From Caulobacter vibrioides (lineage in GTDB: Bacteria > Pseudomonadota > Alphaproteobacteria > Caulobacterales > Caulobacteraceae), in assembly GCF_002310375.3 (NCBI RefSeq), contig NZ_CP023315.3, positions 3,534,001 through 3,598,000 of the forward strand: a DNA stretch of 64,000 nt, in the 5' to 3' direction. A program made the position numbers and the translations under genes. Shown here in pieces: positions 42,042 to 52,000 of this stretch (positions are counted from its first letter, which is position 1; every line of letters begins with the position of its first letter). Below the pieces are notes generated by a model. That model made no database searches. It was not told the origin of the DNA and saw nothing but the letters and a program-made list of their open reading frames with translations.

Positions 42042-42327
42042 GGTTGATCGCGCGGCCGACGGCCACGCCCTTCTGAAAGCTGCTGGAGATCTCGGCGGCG
42101 CAGGACCTGTCGGCCTGGCCCCGATCGTCGGCTTCGCCGGCGGCACGGTCCAGGATCTGGCGATCGCGGTCCGCGACGTCGCGGCGGAGGTTGTATTCAA
42201 TGGCCGCCTGGTCCTTGGCCGCCAGGCGCGCTGTCACCAGCTGGTCATGCTGGCGCAAGACCAGGAGGCCAAGCGCGATCGCCAGCGCCCAGGGCGCGGC
42301 GCGCAGCGCCATGCCGGAGGCGATCAT
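41893..42327 (-). CDS. Rz-like inner-membrane spanin
   Basis: 144 aa. N-terminal membrane helix (ALRAAPWALAIALGLLVLRQ) followed by a charged coiled-coil (DQAAIEYNLRRDVADRDRQI). It overlaps Rz1 in a different frame and the endolysin by 4 bp. It is the partner of Rz1 in disrupting the outer membrane. Confidence 0.75.
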   Translation of the reverse strand: MIASGMALRAAPWALAIALGLLVLRQHDQLVTARLAAKDQAAIEYNLRRDVADRDRQILDRAAGEADDRGQADRSCAAEISSSFQKGVAVGRAINHAKTPTAAVPGRQPAAGGVLDYRQAWEVDAFKPGRAGSSAGGDLRAPRG

Positions 42328-42770
42328 CGGCGCACCTCGAGCAGACCGTCGCGCGGGCCTTTGCCGTCGATCGTCAGCAGCTCGCCGCGCCGGCGCGGAT
42401 CAAAGCTGATGTGGACCCACACGCCATGCTCATGGATCAGCTGGTCAAAGCTGATCGTCGACCGCGCCAGCCAGTCGGCCACCTGCAGGGGCGAACCGAA
42501 GCCCGGGCAGACGAAGTCGACCGCCCAGCCCTGGCTGTGCGCAGAGGCCTTGGCGGCGCCCGGCGTCTTGGCGTTCAACGCCGGCGAGCGGTAGCAGCTG
42601 GTGATGGTGATCGGCTTGCCGCCCAGGCGCTCGCGAACGCGCTCCATCTGAGCGGCGACCACCTTCAGGCGGGCGATGATGTCGGGGGGCGGGGTGTTGT
42701 CGATGCGCTCGCGCTTGGCGCGGGCGCTGACCGTCATTTCGGCCAGCGTGAAATGCGCGCTCATCTGCAT
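42324..42770 (-). CDS. Peptidase M15 endolysin
   Basis: 148 aa. The motifs SAHSQGWAVDFVC (His and Asp zinc ligands) and HEHGVWVHISFD (catalytic and third ligand His) identify a D-Ala-D-Ala carboxypeptidase-like M15 hydrolase. TSCYRSPALN is another family feature. It has no signal peptide, so it needs a holin to reach the cell wall. It lies next to the Rz/Rz1 pair. Confidence 0.9.
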   Translation of the reverse strand: MQMSAHFTLAEMTVSARAKRERIDNTPPPDIIARLKVVAAQMERVRERLGGKPITITSCYRSPALNAKTPGAAKASAHSQGWAVDFVCPGFGSPLQVADWLARSTISFDQLIHEHGVWVHISFDPRRRGELLTIDGKGPRDGLLEVRR

Positions 42771-42829
42771 GGCGCGGTCTCCTGGGTTAGGTTATCGGGA
42801 GCTGAAGGCGGTGATCGCCCGACCGGTCT

Positions 42830-43219
42830 TTAGACCTTGGCCAAGTACTCAGGATCGTCGAGCAGGGCTTGGGTGTTTCGCTGGACCTGGCCTAACTGAT
42901 TGACCAGGTCTGTGGCGCGCGGATCCCCCGGCAGGCTGTCGAGCTCCCGCATCAGGCTGTAGAACTTCCGCGCCAGCGGATGACTTTCAAGCCGGAAGAG
43001 CTCGATCTTTGTTCCCTTGCGCCGATAGGGGAAGCCGATCGCCTGGCCGATCCGCTCGCGCGCATCCTCGCAGTCTTGCGCCTCTTCCGCGCTGGCGTGG
43101 TCATGGTCACACCCCACAACAAAGACACCGCCGGCGTCACTTTCCGCCGTGAGATGCCAAAGCCCGGAAGGCTCGCCGGCTTCGTTCTTCCGCTCGAGGG
43201 GCTGACAGATCCAGGTCAT
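42830..43219 (-). CDS. Hypothetical lysis-region protein
   Basis: 129 aa. The N-terminal half has CDHDHASAEEAQDCEDARE, the C-terminal half is helical and charged. It lies between endolysin and holin-like genes. No family recognised. Confidence 0.5.
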   Translation of the reverse strand: MTWICQPLERKNEAGEPSGLWHLTAESDAGGVFVVGCDHDHASAEEAQDCEDARERIGQAIGFPYRRKGTKIELFRLESHPLARKFYSLMRELDSLPGDPRATDLVNQLGQVQRNTQALLDDPEYLAKV

Positions 43220-43259
43220 GGACAGGCCTTGTATTGATGTTGACGGGAAAAGAGCGATG

Positions 43260-43272
43260 CGAACGCCGTTCG
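43260..43272. repeat. Palindrome copy in gene gap (extended to 17 bp)
   Basis: TGCGAACGCCGTTCGCA with one-base centre (43258-43274), between two lysis-region genes; on the minus strand it is followed by TCGCTCTTTTC, so it might also act as a weak terminator. Confidence 0.8.
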
Positions 43273-43282
43273 CACGCGAGGC

Positions 43283-43648
43283 TTAGAAGCCGCGCCGCCG
43301 GCGTCGATCGACAGTCAGAGCGCGGGTGATGGCGGTGGCGTCGATGTCGATCGCGCCGACGTGGATCCGGCTGTCGATCTTGCCGTCCAGGCCGTCCGCG
43401 TGGCGCAGGATCTTGGGCCCATAGGTCGACCACAGGAACACGGCCAGGCCGGCCAGCATGATCAGATCGCCCCAGCTGGGCGGGTGACCGCTGAACCGCG
43501 GAATCGCGGCCAGCACCATGCCGGCTGCGAAAAGCGCCAGGCCCAGGCGCTGGGCGCGGCCCAGCAGGCCGCCCCAGCCCAGCAGCAGCAGACAGACCGT
43601 CGCGATCAAGATCCCCGCCGCGACGATGGAAAGGCCCAGGACGATCAT
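43283..43648 (-). CDS. Membrane protein of the lysis region
   Basis: 121 aa with about three hydrophobic segments (2-26, 31-48, 62-76) and a basic C-terminus. Its place beside the second membrane gene and endolysin suggests a holin or pinholin partner; this is positional inference. Confidence 0.6.
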   Translation of the reverse strand: MIVLGLSIVAAGILIATVCLLLLGWGGLLGRAQRLGLALFAAGMVLAAIPRFSGHPPSWGDLIMLAGLAVFLWSTYGPKILRHADGLDGKIDSRIHVGAIDIDATAITRALTVDRRRRRGF

Positions 43649-43651
43649 GGC

Positions 43652-44029
43652 TTAAGCCTCCCCGCCGCCGATCCGCAGGCCGCCGACCTCAAACTTGATC
43701 AGCTTCAGCGGATCGCCCGCATACTTCGCCGCCGCCTGGGCCAAGCCCGCCAGCACGATCATGCCGAACAGGCCCGTCAGGAACGAGAAGGCGCTGCCGA
43801 ACTCGCCCGGCAGCTTGCCCCAGGGCCACACGGCCCCCAGGCCCGCCACGATCGCCGGCGCGACCCACAGCGCGCTGGCCAGGCCGCCCAGGACGCTCAG
43901 CGCCTTGCCCCGCACCGTCAGCTTTTCGCCGAACGCCAGCGACAGCACCGCGCCGGCGACGCCGGGCGCGTAGGGCGTGAGCTTGCCCAACACCGCAATC
44001 AGTTGCGGATCCCCTGAATTGTCGGCCAT
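43652..44029 (-). CDS. Holin-like membrane protein
   Basis: 125 aa from the ATG at 44029, preceded by an AGGAGGGG Shine-Dalgarno. Three to four hydrophobic segments (about 20-35, 40-70, 78-100). Sits directly before the second membrane gene and near the endolysin. Likely holin that releases the signal-less endolysin. Confidence 0.65.
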   Translation of the reverse strand: MADNSGDPQLIAVLGKLTPYAPGVAGAVLSLAFGEKLTVRGKALSVLGGLASALWVAPAIVAGLGAVWPWGKLPGEFGSAFSFLTGLFGMIVLAGLAQAAAKYAGDPLKLIKFEVGGLRIGGGEA

Positions 44030-44085
44030 CGGCCGCCCCTCCTTAAGCTGAAAACAGCGCCGCCATGGGCGCAAAGGCGTTCGGG

Positions 44086-44508
44086 CTAGTTGCCGAGCGC
44101 CTGCAGCCAGGGCCCCGGAAACCAGTTGCCGCGATGATCGTGCGCGCCGCCTCGCGCGTGACCCTCTTCGTGACGGCGCAGCGCCGCGCAGACAGGACCG
44201 ATACGCCCCAAGGACGGATCGCAGTCGCGCGAGATCAGGATTTCGTCGGTCGCCGGGTCATAGCAAGCGACCACGCGCCGAGGCGGCGGTAGCTGGCCAA
44301 GCCGACGCTCGCACGCCCGGCCCGCGTCATTCAGGTAAAGCCAGCGCGCCGTGTAAGGCCCGGCGTCCCAACGGGGCGGCGGCGCGGATGCTAGATCACC
44401 CGCAACAGCCGCCCCAGGACAACCCAGAGCGCCAGCGATAAGACAGCAGCCAACAACAGCCCAGAGGGCGGCCTGATTCGCATAGCGTCCCGCTTTTCCG
44501 GTCTTCAT
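44086..44508 (-). CDS. Secreted protein with HExxH-like zinc motif
   Basis: 140 aa from the ATG at 44508. N-terminal signal-like segment (LWAVVGCCLIAGALGCPGAA) and a C-terminal RRHEEGHARG, matching the HExxH motif of zinc metallopeptidases, with extra His residues (GGAHDHRG). Two Cys pairs could form disulphides. Exported, possibly a lysis or host-interaction protease; no family is certain. Confidence 0.55.
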   Translation of the reverse strand: MKTGKAGRYANQAALWAVVGCCLIAGALGCPGAAVAGDLASAPPPRWDAGPYTARWLYLNDAGRACERRLGQLPPPRRVVACYDPATDEILISRDCDPSLGRIGPVCAALRRHEEGHARGGAHDHRGNWFPGPWLQALGN

Positions 44509-44572
44509 TCCCGGAATATTGGGATTACAGCCCGCTTTTAGCAATAGCGCCGTCAGGCGCTACCCTGACGGC

Positions 44573-44776
44573 ATGGTCACCGACTGGTCTGAAGTCGCGC
44601 GCAACACCCTGCGCGCCGAAATGGTTCGCAAGGGCGTCACAACGGCCGAACTGGCGCGTCGCATAGGCGAGGTCGAAAAAACGGTCGCCAACAAGATCAG
44701 CGGCGGCAAGTTCGGCGCAGCGTGGTTGCTGATGTGCCTGGCCGCGATCGGGGCCAAGCGGATCGAACTGGACTAG
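44573..44776 (+). CDS. Moron-like DUF6471 regulator
   Basis: 67 aa on the plus strand inside the minus-strand late operon, convergent with the next gene (4-bp overlap of stops). WSEVARNTLRAEMVRKGVTT then AELARRIGEVEKTVANKISG is a helix-turn-helix of the DUF6471 type. An isolated opposite-strand gene is typical of a moron, expressed from the prophage. Could regulate host or lysogeny genes. Confidence 0.7.
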   Translation: MVTDWSEVARNTLRAEMVRKGVTTAELARRIGEVEKTVANKISGGKFGAAWLLMCLAAIGAKRIELD

Positions 44777-45090
44777 GCCGCCTCAGACCAGAGCCCCGGC
44801 AAGGCCGCGATGGCCGTCGCCTCGTCGGGAAACAGCAACAGGGCCGTCAGAGCCCAGCGGCCATCTTCCCCCCGCCAATCGCCCGCAAACACCCGCGTCG
44901 GCGTCGCGGGCTCGGGATCGACCTCATAGCCCGCCGCCCCGGCCGGCATGGCCGACCGCGCGACATTCAGGTGATAGCCGACCCGGCCGCCGATGACCGG
45001 GCGCTCGCCGGTCACCGGATCGGCCGGGCCATAGATCGGCACGGCGATGGGCCCGTCGACCAGGGCTGGGTTCCACGTCAAAGCGGTCAT
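44773..45090 (-). CDS. Hypothetical virion-region protein
   Basis: 105 aa, ATGA overlap with the upstream fibre gene. Contains VFAGDWRGEDGRWALTALLL. Possibly a fibre chaperone or accessory; no family recognised. Confidence 0.45.
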   Translation of the reverse strand: MTALTWNPALVDGPIAVPIYGPADPVTGERPVIGGRVGYHLNVARSAMPAGAAGYEVDPEPATPTRVFAGDWRGEDGRWALTALLLFPDEATAIAALPGLWSEAA

Positions 45091-46307
45091 GCCGCCCTCC
45101 CAAGCTGAGTATCGTCGAGCGCGCCGTAGAGGATCACGCTACGAATAATCCCGTCGGCGGGTGTCAGCCCGCCACTGCGATGGCCGATATCCAGCCGATC
45201 GAACGGACCGGCCGGGGCCGTGGTCGAGCCCGCGAAGACGGTACCGTCCCAAGCCGTTTTGACCGACCCGTCCGCCAGCTCGCGCACCGCGCCTCGCAGG
45301 ATGCGCGCGCCGGGTCGGGTGGCGCTGGTGCCGGTGATGACCCCGCCACCGTCCGACGCGCGGGCCGTACCGCCGGCCGACCTTTCCAGCGTGATCCGGC
45401 CGCCTGCCGTCTGCGCCAGCGACGCAAAGGTCTGCGTCGCAACCTGGCCAAGATCGCCCAGGGCTTCGAGCGCGACAGACAAGCTCACCGGCAAGGTCAG
45501 CGCCGAGGCGAGATTGACCAAAGGCACGTCGCCCGCCCGCGTAACTGCCGCGCCGTTGGTCGGGATCGGCGAGCTGACAACCGCACCCTCCTCGAGCTGC
45601 GGAAGAATGACGTAGACGCTAGAGCCCGAGTTGATCGAAAGAGCAAAGACCCGGGCGGTAGAAACGGGCGATGCTGTTGCGGTCTGGCGCACATAGCCCG
45701 ACGTCAGGCTGAAAGACGTACCGATATTCTCGCCGCCAATCGACGTTCTAAAGCGCGCCGCCCCCGAACCGCGAACGTAGGCCGACCACGTGTGAGGGTT
45801 GGTGTTGGCCACCGGGCCGGTTATCGAAAGAAACGCCGTCGATACCCCGAGGCTGTTGTCAACGAAGAAAACCTTGCCTCCGGTGACGACGCCAGAGAGC
45901 CCAGCGGCTTCCAGTGCGGCAACGTCATCGACAAGTTGCAGAGTGGCCGCCGCATCGCCCCCCATTGACACGCCAGCGGTCACCGTCGGGTTGGCGTTGT
46001 TGATACCAACCCTGTTCGTCCGCGCGCCCTCGACCAACAGCCCACGATCCGTGATCCGTGGCGCACCGGCCGGGAACTGGATCAGCTTGCCGCCGCTGTC
46101 GTCGAACAGACCCACCGACGCCCGCGAAAACGACCAGCCCGGCACCTTCTCCGGGCTGGCGTAGCGCGTGCCGCGATACCAGTAGTAGGGCCGCCCACCG
46201 GTGCGGGCGCCCTGAAAGTCCATGATGAGCTGCGCGCCCATCTGGATCTCGGCGAGATACGGCGCTTCCTGGCGCAGCGCCGTGCCGACCGCTCCGGTGA
46301 TCGCCAT
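45087..46307 (-). CDS. Tail fibre or spike-like protein
   Basis: 406 aa. Contains the pattern WSFSRASVGLFDDSGGKLIQ ... ITDRGLLVEGARTN and LEEGAVVSSPIPTNGAAVTR seen in phage head or tail spike proteins with lectin-like domains. The C-terminus looks like a beta-sandwich (FDRLDIGHRSGG). It probably binds surface polysaccharide. Confidence 0.6.
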   Translation of the reverse strand: MAITGAVGTALRQEAPYLAEIQMGAQLIMDFQGARTGGRPYYWYRGTRYASPEKVPGWSFSRASVGLFDDSGGKLIQFPAGAPRITDRGLLVEGARTNRVGINNANPTVTAGVSMGGDAAATLQLVDDVAALEAAGLSGVVTGGKVFFVDNSLGVSTAFLSITGPVANTNPHTWSAYVRGSGAARFRTSIGGENIGTSFSLTSGYVRQTATASPVSTARVFALSINSGSSVYVILPQLEEGAVVSSPIPTNGAAVTRAGDVPLVNLASALTLPVSLSVALEALGDLGQVATQTFASLAQTAGGRITLERSAGGTARASDGGGVITGTSATRPGARILRGAVRELADGSVKTAWDGTVFAGSTTAPAGPFDRLDIGHRSGGLTPADGIIRSVILYGALDDTQLGRAA

Positions 46308-46310
46308 GGC

Positions 46311-46898
46311 TTAGACCACCAGGTCCAGCTCGATGACGAACTTTTCGCCCGAGACGGCGGCGAAGCCGTCCAGCGTCGACAGCACCAGCGTCAGCACGCC
46401 GTCGGCCGGATCGACCGGTACGCCCTGCGGGTTGCTGAGCACGCCGGCATATTCCAGGCAGTTCGACCCGGCCGCCGCGCCCGAAATCGGGTTGGCGAAG
46501 TCGATCCAGCCCCGGCGCGAGGCGCGGTTCGCATAGACCAGCGGCGCCGGGTCATTGTCGGCCGCCGGCAGCGAGGCGGGCAGCGCATCGTTCACGATCG
46601 CCCGAAAGCGCACGCTGGCGTTGCTGGTCTGGTCGCGGATCAGGCGGGCGGCGACGATCAGGCCCGACGGGATGCCGGCGGCCTTGATGTCGAACTGAAA
46701 CTTGACGTCGCCCGCCGCGCCGATCGCGTCGCCCGCGATATAGGCGGTCGTGTTGGCGGGCCTCGTGACCTCGCGCTGCAGGGCGACCACTTCGGAGTGG
46801 TGAACCGGGCGGTTGACGCCATCGGTCGGGGTGCGAACCGCCATCGGCGTCGGGAGGCCGGCGGCGTCGAGCATGTTCTTCGATTGCATCACGGACAT
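46311..46898 (-). CDS. Virion-region hypothetical protein
   Basis: 195 aa, between two fibre genes. Beta-rich with regular strands (VKFQFDIKAAGIPSGLIVAA). It ends EKFVIELDLVV. Likely a fibre or baseplate component; no family recognised. Confidence 0.5.
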   Translation of the reverse strand: MSVMQSKNMLDAAGLPTPMAVRTPTDGVNRPVHHSEVVALQREVTRPANTTAYIAGDAIGAAGDVKFQFDIKAAGIPSGLIVAARLIRDQTSNASVRFRAIVNDALPASLPAADNDPAPLVYANRASRRGWIDFANPISGAAAGSNCLEYAGVLSNPQGVPVDPADGVLTLVLSTLDGFAAVSGEKFVIELDLVV

Positions 46899-46913
46899 GG
46901 GTTCGGATCTCCT

Positions 46914-48407
46914 TTAGGCGAACCAGGCCAGCCACTGGCCAGAGGCCAGGGGGCTGTTGAAGGCGGGAAGGTTGATCGCGGGCGGCGCGGCGGCGCTCTC
47001 GCCGCCGGTCACCGCGAAGTTGTTGGGCGTGATCTGGCGGACCAGTTCGGTCGCCCAGGCCGTCGTCAGGCCGGTCTTGCCGGCCGGGCCGGTGACCACG
47101 GCGGGCGTTCCGGCCAGGGCCATGACGTACACGTCGCCGCCGCCGGCCTTCATGACCTCGACGCGATAGTTGGCCGCCAAGCCCGCCGGGACGTAGATGA
47201 AATTCAGGCCCTGCGAGGTGCAGGCGATCAGCTTGGCGTTGTCGCCCGCCGACAGCACGCGGCTCGACGCGGCTTCCTGCACCGTCTGGCCCGTGACGGC
47301 CGACAGCGCCGACAGCGCCGCCCCGACCGTGACGTTCGCCGAGGTCGCGGCGGCGTTGGCCGCGTCGGCCGCCGTGTTGGCGTCGCCGGTGGCGGCGTTG
47401 GCGGCGACCGTCGCGGCGGCGGCTTCGGTCGCCCTCTGGTCGGCCAGGGTCGCCTTGCCGTCCGCGAAGTTGGCCTTGGTGTTGGCCAGGGCGGCGGCGG
47501 TGTTGGCGGCGGCTGTGGCCGCGTCGGCCGCTTCCTTGGCCGCCTGCGCCGCCGAGGCCTTCTGATCGGCCAGGGTGGCCTTTTGGTCGGCCAGGGTCGC
47601 CTTGGCGTCGGCGAGCGCGGCTTTCTCGTTGGCGAGGTCGGCCGCGTCATCGGCGAGGCCCGCCTTGTCGTTGGCGTTGGTCGCCGCCGCATTGGCCGCC
47701 GCCGTGGCCGCGACCGCTGCTGTCGTCGCGGCGATCACATTGGCCGTCGCCGCGCCGCCGAAATCGGCCGCGTCGTCGGGATCGGTGACCAGGCCGCCGT
47801 CACCGACCCAGGCGCCGACCGTCGGCTTGACGCCGCCGCCGCCCGCCCAGTCGATCACCTTCAGCAGGCGATGCGGCGGGTCGGTCGCATCGTCGGTGGC
47901 CAGCACGGGCGTCCAGCCGTTCCACCCCGCCGCGCCGCGCGTGCCGCGAACCACGCGGGCTTGGCCCGGGCCACGGATCACTGTCAGGGACGGGCCGCTC
48001 GAGGGCAGGGGAAGCGAGGCAAACGAGCCGCCGACCGAAAGCCCGGTCTGGATCCGCACGGTGGCGACAAACACCACTTCGGTCGTGCCGTCCGGACGGG
48101 TCCAGGACTGCTCGACGTCATAGACGCCCTCGGGCCACGTCTGCAGCTGGGGCGCGCGGACGCGCGGGCCGACCAGGTTGGGCGCGGTCACCTGCAGGCT
48201 TCCGTCCTCGGTCGACAGCAGGATGGGCTCCGCCGCCTGGCCCAGGACCGGCGCGCGGCGCTTGAGCGTCAGATAGTGGTCGTAGGCGGTGATGTCCTCG
48301 GCCTGGTCCGCGCCGTCGCCGGCGTCGAGGCGGAAGGCCACGTCGATCAACCAGTCGCCGTCCGTAAAGACGGTGTCCCAGGGTTCGCGAAGGGTCGCGG
48401 TGCTCAT
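46914..48407 (-). CDS. Tail fibre with Ala-rich coiled stalk
   Basis: 497 aa. An N-terminal baseplate-binding-like domain (about 1-200), then a low-complexity Ala/Lys/Asp stalk of roughly 11-residue repeats (KATLADQKATLADQK type, about 235-375), and a C-terminal beta domain (about 400-497). This is the build of a trimeric fibre. The repeat region is GC-rich and repetitive at DNA level (about 47,300-47,700). A 542-residue plus-strand frame over it is a shadow. Confidence 0.65.
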   Translation of the reverse strand: MSTATLREPWDTVFTDGDWLIDVAFRLDAGDGADQAEDITAYDHYLTLKRRAPVLGQAAEPILLSTEDGSLQVTAPNLVGPRVRAPQLQTWPEGVYDVEQSWTRPDGTTEVVFVATVRIQTGLSVGGSFASLPLPSSGPSLTVIRGPGQARVVRGTRGAAGWNGWTPVLATDDATDPPHRLLKVIDWAGGGGVKPTVGAWVGDGGLVTDPDDAADFGGAATANVIAATTAAVAATAAANAAATNANDKAGLADDAADLANEKAALADAKATLADQKATLADQKASAAQAAKEAADAATAAANTAAALANTKANFADGKATLADQRATEAAAATVAANAATGDANTAADAANAAATSANVTVGAALSALSAVTGQTVQEAASSRVLSAGDNAKLIACTSQGLNFIYVPAGLAANYRVEVMKAGGGDVYVMALAGTPAVVTGPAGKTGLTTAWATELVRQITPNNFAVTGGESAAAPPAINLPAFNSPLASGQWLAWFA

Positions 48408-48460
48408 CAGGGGCTCCAGGCATAGGGGGTCGCGCGAGCGCCTGCGGGCGTCGCGGTGAT

Positions 48461-48477
48461 GCGAACGGCGTTCGCAT
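48461..48477. repeat. Palindrome copy in gene gap (19-bp exact palindrome)
   Basis: ATGCGAACGGCGTTCGCAT at 48459-48477, in the gap between fibre gene and the next gene, with no T-run after it. Confidence 0.85.
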
Positions 48478-48484
48478 GGTTGGG

Positions 48485-49060
48485 TCAGGTCAGGTCGGGC
48501 ACCGGGTAGTCGGCGAACCGCTGCGAAGCGGCCTCTTCCAGGCCGCCCGGAATGTCGGCGAGGTCGGGAACCGCTAGGCGAAAGACGCCCGTCCCGCGCC
48601 CGCTCGGCAGGGCGATTTCGACCTGTTCGAGGTCATCCCATTCCGGCCGCCAGGCGAGCCGCGTGAAGGGGTCGCTTTCGAGCTGGTCTGTCAGGTCGGC
48701 GCGATGATCCGAGAAGCCGCAATAGCGCCCCGCCGGATCGAACAAGGCGACCTTGAGAGGGCGCGCCGCATAAGAGACGCGCTCTAGCTCGATGGCCTTT
48801 TCAACTGCCGAGGCCAGCCCGCCAAACATTTGAGCGAGCGCGGCCTGTCGATCAGCCTCGACCGCGCCCGCCGCGTCGATCGCGGTCAATAGGCCCGAAA
48901 AGGCCCGGGCGATAACCTCTTGCAACCGGGCCGCCTCGGCGGCGGCCAGGCGCTCGCGGTCGGCCTCATCACGGGCCGCCAAGGCCGTCGCGACAGCCTC
49001 GGCGACCTTGGCTTCGATCAACGCATTGACCGAGGGCGGATCGGCTTGCTGCTCTTCCAT
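48485..49060 (-). CDS. Hypothetical tail-region protein
   Basis: 191 aa from the ATG at 49060. N-terminal coiled-coil (ALIEAKVAEAVATALAARDE), C-terminal beta-rich domain (EIALPSGRGTGVFRLAVPDL). Between the tail tip and fibre genes; perhaps a fibre attachment or assembly factor. Confidence 0.55.
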   Translation of the reverse strand: MEEQQADPPSVNALIEAKVAEAVATALAARDEADRERLAAAEAARLQEVIARAFSGLLTAIDAAGAVEADRQAALAQMFGGLASAVEKAIELERVSYAARPLKVALFDPAGRYCGFSDHRADLTDQLESDPFTRLAWRPEWDDLEQVEIALPSGRGTGVFRLAVPDLADIPGGLEEAASQRFADYPVPDLT

Positions 49061-49071
49061 AGCCTCCCTCC

Positions 49072-52000
49072 CTATCCGTTGTAGATCGCGGTCGGCAGCA
49101 GCTTCACGCGGTTGACGTACAGTTGCGGCGAGCCGCCCGCCGGGTTGGCGAAGGCCACGGGCGTGAAGTTGATGTAGCCAGAGCCGGGCAACCGCAGATG
49201 CACGGGAACCGTCAGGGTCGCCGGGTTGCCGGGTTCCACAAGCGCGGCGTCCCAGCCCGTAAAGAACGACCCGAACCCGCCGGTTACAGCCAGGTTGATC
49301 CAGAGCCCGACCTGATTGACCAGATCGTCGTTCACAGCCGCGACGTAGTAGGTCAGTTGGATGGTCGTGTAGGCCCCGCCGCCGCCCCGAACCTCGACGC
49401 TGATCCCCGAACCGATCACCGACGGAGATCCGGCCGACGCCGACAACAGAGTCGAGCCCGACCAATCGACGAGCCCAGCGTTCGCGATGGCCCCGGCCTT
49501 GATGTAGTAGGTATCAAGCTGCCCCGTCACCAAGCGGTCGGCCGTGATCGAGAACGCCGAGACCTTGTCAGCCGTGACCGCGCCAGCCGCCAGCTTGTCG
49601 GTCGAGACAGCGCCCGCCCCGATATAAGCCGCGCTCACGGTCCCGGCGGTCAGCCGGTCGCCCGTAATCGAGCCCGCCGCGATTTCGTTCGCCGTCACCG
49701 CCCCGGCCGCCAGCTTGGTGGTCGTGATGGCGCCTGACTGGATTTCCAGCGCCGAGACAGCGCCCGCCGCGATCTTGCCCGCCGCCACGGACCCAGCCGC
49801 CAGCTTGGGGGTCTGGATCGAGCCGTCCTGAATTTGCGTCGTGGTGATCTGGCCAGCGAGCTTGACCGCCGACAGCGCCGCAATCTGGCTATCGCCGATC
49901 GTGCCGGCGATGTCGGCCGCCGCCACGCCCGTGACCCAGGCCCCGGCCACATAGCGATAGAGCTTGCCGTCGCTCGCCACGCGGATGGTCTTGGGGCCAG
50001 CGTAGCCCGAAGGGCTGGGCAGGGTCGGGAAGACGCCGACCGGTTCAAGATCGGCTGGGAAGTCGGCGATTGCGAGACTGTCGGTCGTGGCTGCGAACAT
50101 GTCCGTCGGCCCGGCCGGGTACCAACCCGAGACGTTGCCCGAACGGTCGATCGCTCGAAGGGCGTAGTAGCGGGTTACACCGCTATCCAGACCCGATCGC
50201 GTCCAGCCGTTGCGACCGCCGGCGTATCCCGCGACCGTGGCCACCTTCTGCGCCGTGAACCGATCATTCCAGCTAGATTCCCAAAGCTCGATCTTGTCGA
50301 GATCCGCGTCTGACGGATCGGTCCAGCGCAGGAAGATCGAGCCCATGGACGTGTCGGCCGAGATCGAAGACGGCGCCCCTGGCGGCGTGGTGTCCGGCGT
50401 CAGGGGCGGCGCGACAAGGGCGCCCGTCGTCAAGGTGATCCAGCTGCTGGGCGTGATCGCCCGTCCAGGCGCGCCGAGGGGCACCAGGCGCACCTGGATC
50501 ACGCCGGATGACGGCACGCCGGCGGTCACGTTCATGACGCCCGCACTGACCTCGCCGGTCGTCGTCGGCGTCACGTCCGTTCCGCCGTTCGGCCGGATCT
50601 CGGCGCGGATCTGGGTGATCGCCGCGTCCACCGGCGTTGTCCAGGACACGCGAACGGCGGGCAGCGCGCTGCCGTCCGTCCCCGTCAAGGTGATCGCCGT
50701 CGCCGCAACACCCGCCAGGGCCAAAGCCCCCACCGGCGTGACGACGGGCGTCGGCGCAGGCTCTACCGCCAGGGCGCCGAAGCCATAGACCGCATAGGCG
50801 GTTTCCTCGAGCACCAGGGTGTTCCGCCAGGCCTCGTCGAGCGCGTACTTGTTGACGCGCATGGTGACCGTCTCGCCCTTGGTCCGGTAGTCGGACGTGT
50901 AGGTGATCCAGTCGCCTTCCTCGAGGCCGGCGAATTTCGGCGGCAGGGTCAGCAGGCCGCGCCGCTCGAGGCGGGCGCCGCGCCGCTTGATCTCGCCGAT
51001 CCGCAGCGCCTGGCTGCGATGGCGCACCAGGTTCAGCGAGAGAGAGGTCTCCTTAGGGCCGCCGTCGCTCAGAATGTCGGTGTCGTCGCGCAGCACGCCC
51101 GCCGTCGTCATGGCGAACTTCTGGCTGGGTTCGACATAGCTGACGACCACGCTGTTGATGCGGTCCGCGTCGGAAACCTCGTTTGACCACTGCACCGATC
51201 CGCCGACGACCAGGTCATCATCGGTGATCGCCGCGACAGGCGACTTGGCTTGGCCTGGCTCGACCGCCACGCCGCCCTCCGGCTGGATCACAAAGCCGGC
51301 CATGGCGTCGGCGAACCACTGCTCAACCGTGTTGAAGTCCTGGTCGGCGCTGATCACCCCGCCGACACGGTAGCGCGGCTCGTTATAGGTCAGGCCGGTC
51401 GCCGTGTCGGTCCAGGAGACGACCTCGTCACAGAGGTTCGCGGGCGCGAAGACGCGGGCGGGCGGGGCCTCATAGGCCGACAGACCCCGACCCAGCATCA
51501 GCGACGCGGGCTGATCCACCTGGTCCAGGAAGTAGACGCCGCGACTGATGTTGTATCGGCAGATCTCTGTGTTTTCGGTCCACTCGCGGGTGCTGGGATC
51601 ATCCCAGCGATGCGCACCTGAACCGCCCGGGACCGTGCTGTCCTTGCGCGGGTCGTAGCAGAGCAGGCCCTTGACCACCCAAAGGAAGCTGGGGCGCCCC
51701 GTGGTCCAGATCGGGTTCTTCGCATCGGGGGCGTCGGCCTTGTAGGCCACGATCACCCGCGCCACGCCTTGCAGCGCGCCCGTGGCGGTCGCTGGGCCCA
51801 GGCCCGAGAGGTCTGAGGGCAGCGCGGCGTCGGTCGCCGTCCCGGCGCGCCAGTAGACGCGCAGCTGGTTGTTATAGCCGGCGACAAAGCCGTCACCCGA
51901 AAAGGCGCGATAGTTGTCGCCCTCATAGAAGCCGACCAGGCTGTGGCAGCGGTGATCAGCCACGGCGATCACCAAGACGTTCCAGTCCGTGCCGTTCGCA

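Noticed and set aside
46797..48425. 542-residue plus-strand Gly/Arg-rich frame
   Set aside because: Shadow of the Ala-rich fibre gene; no motif or coupled start.
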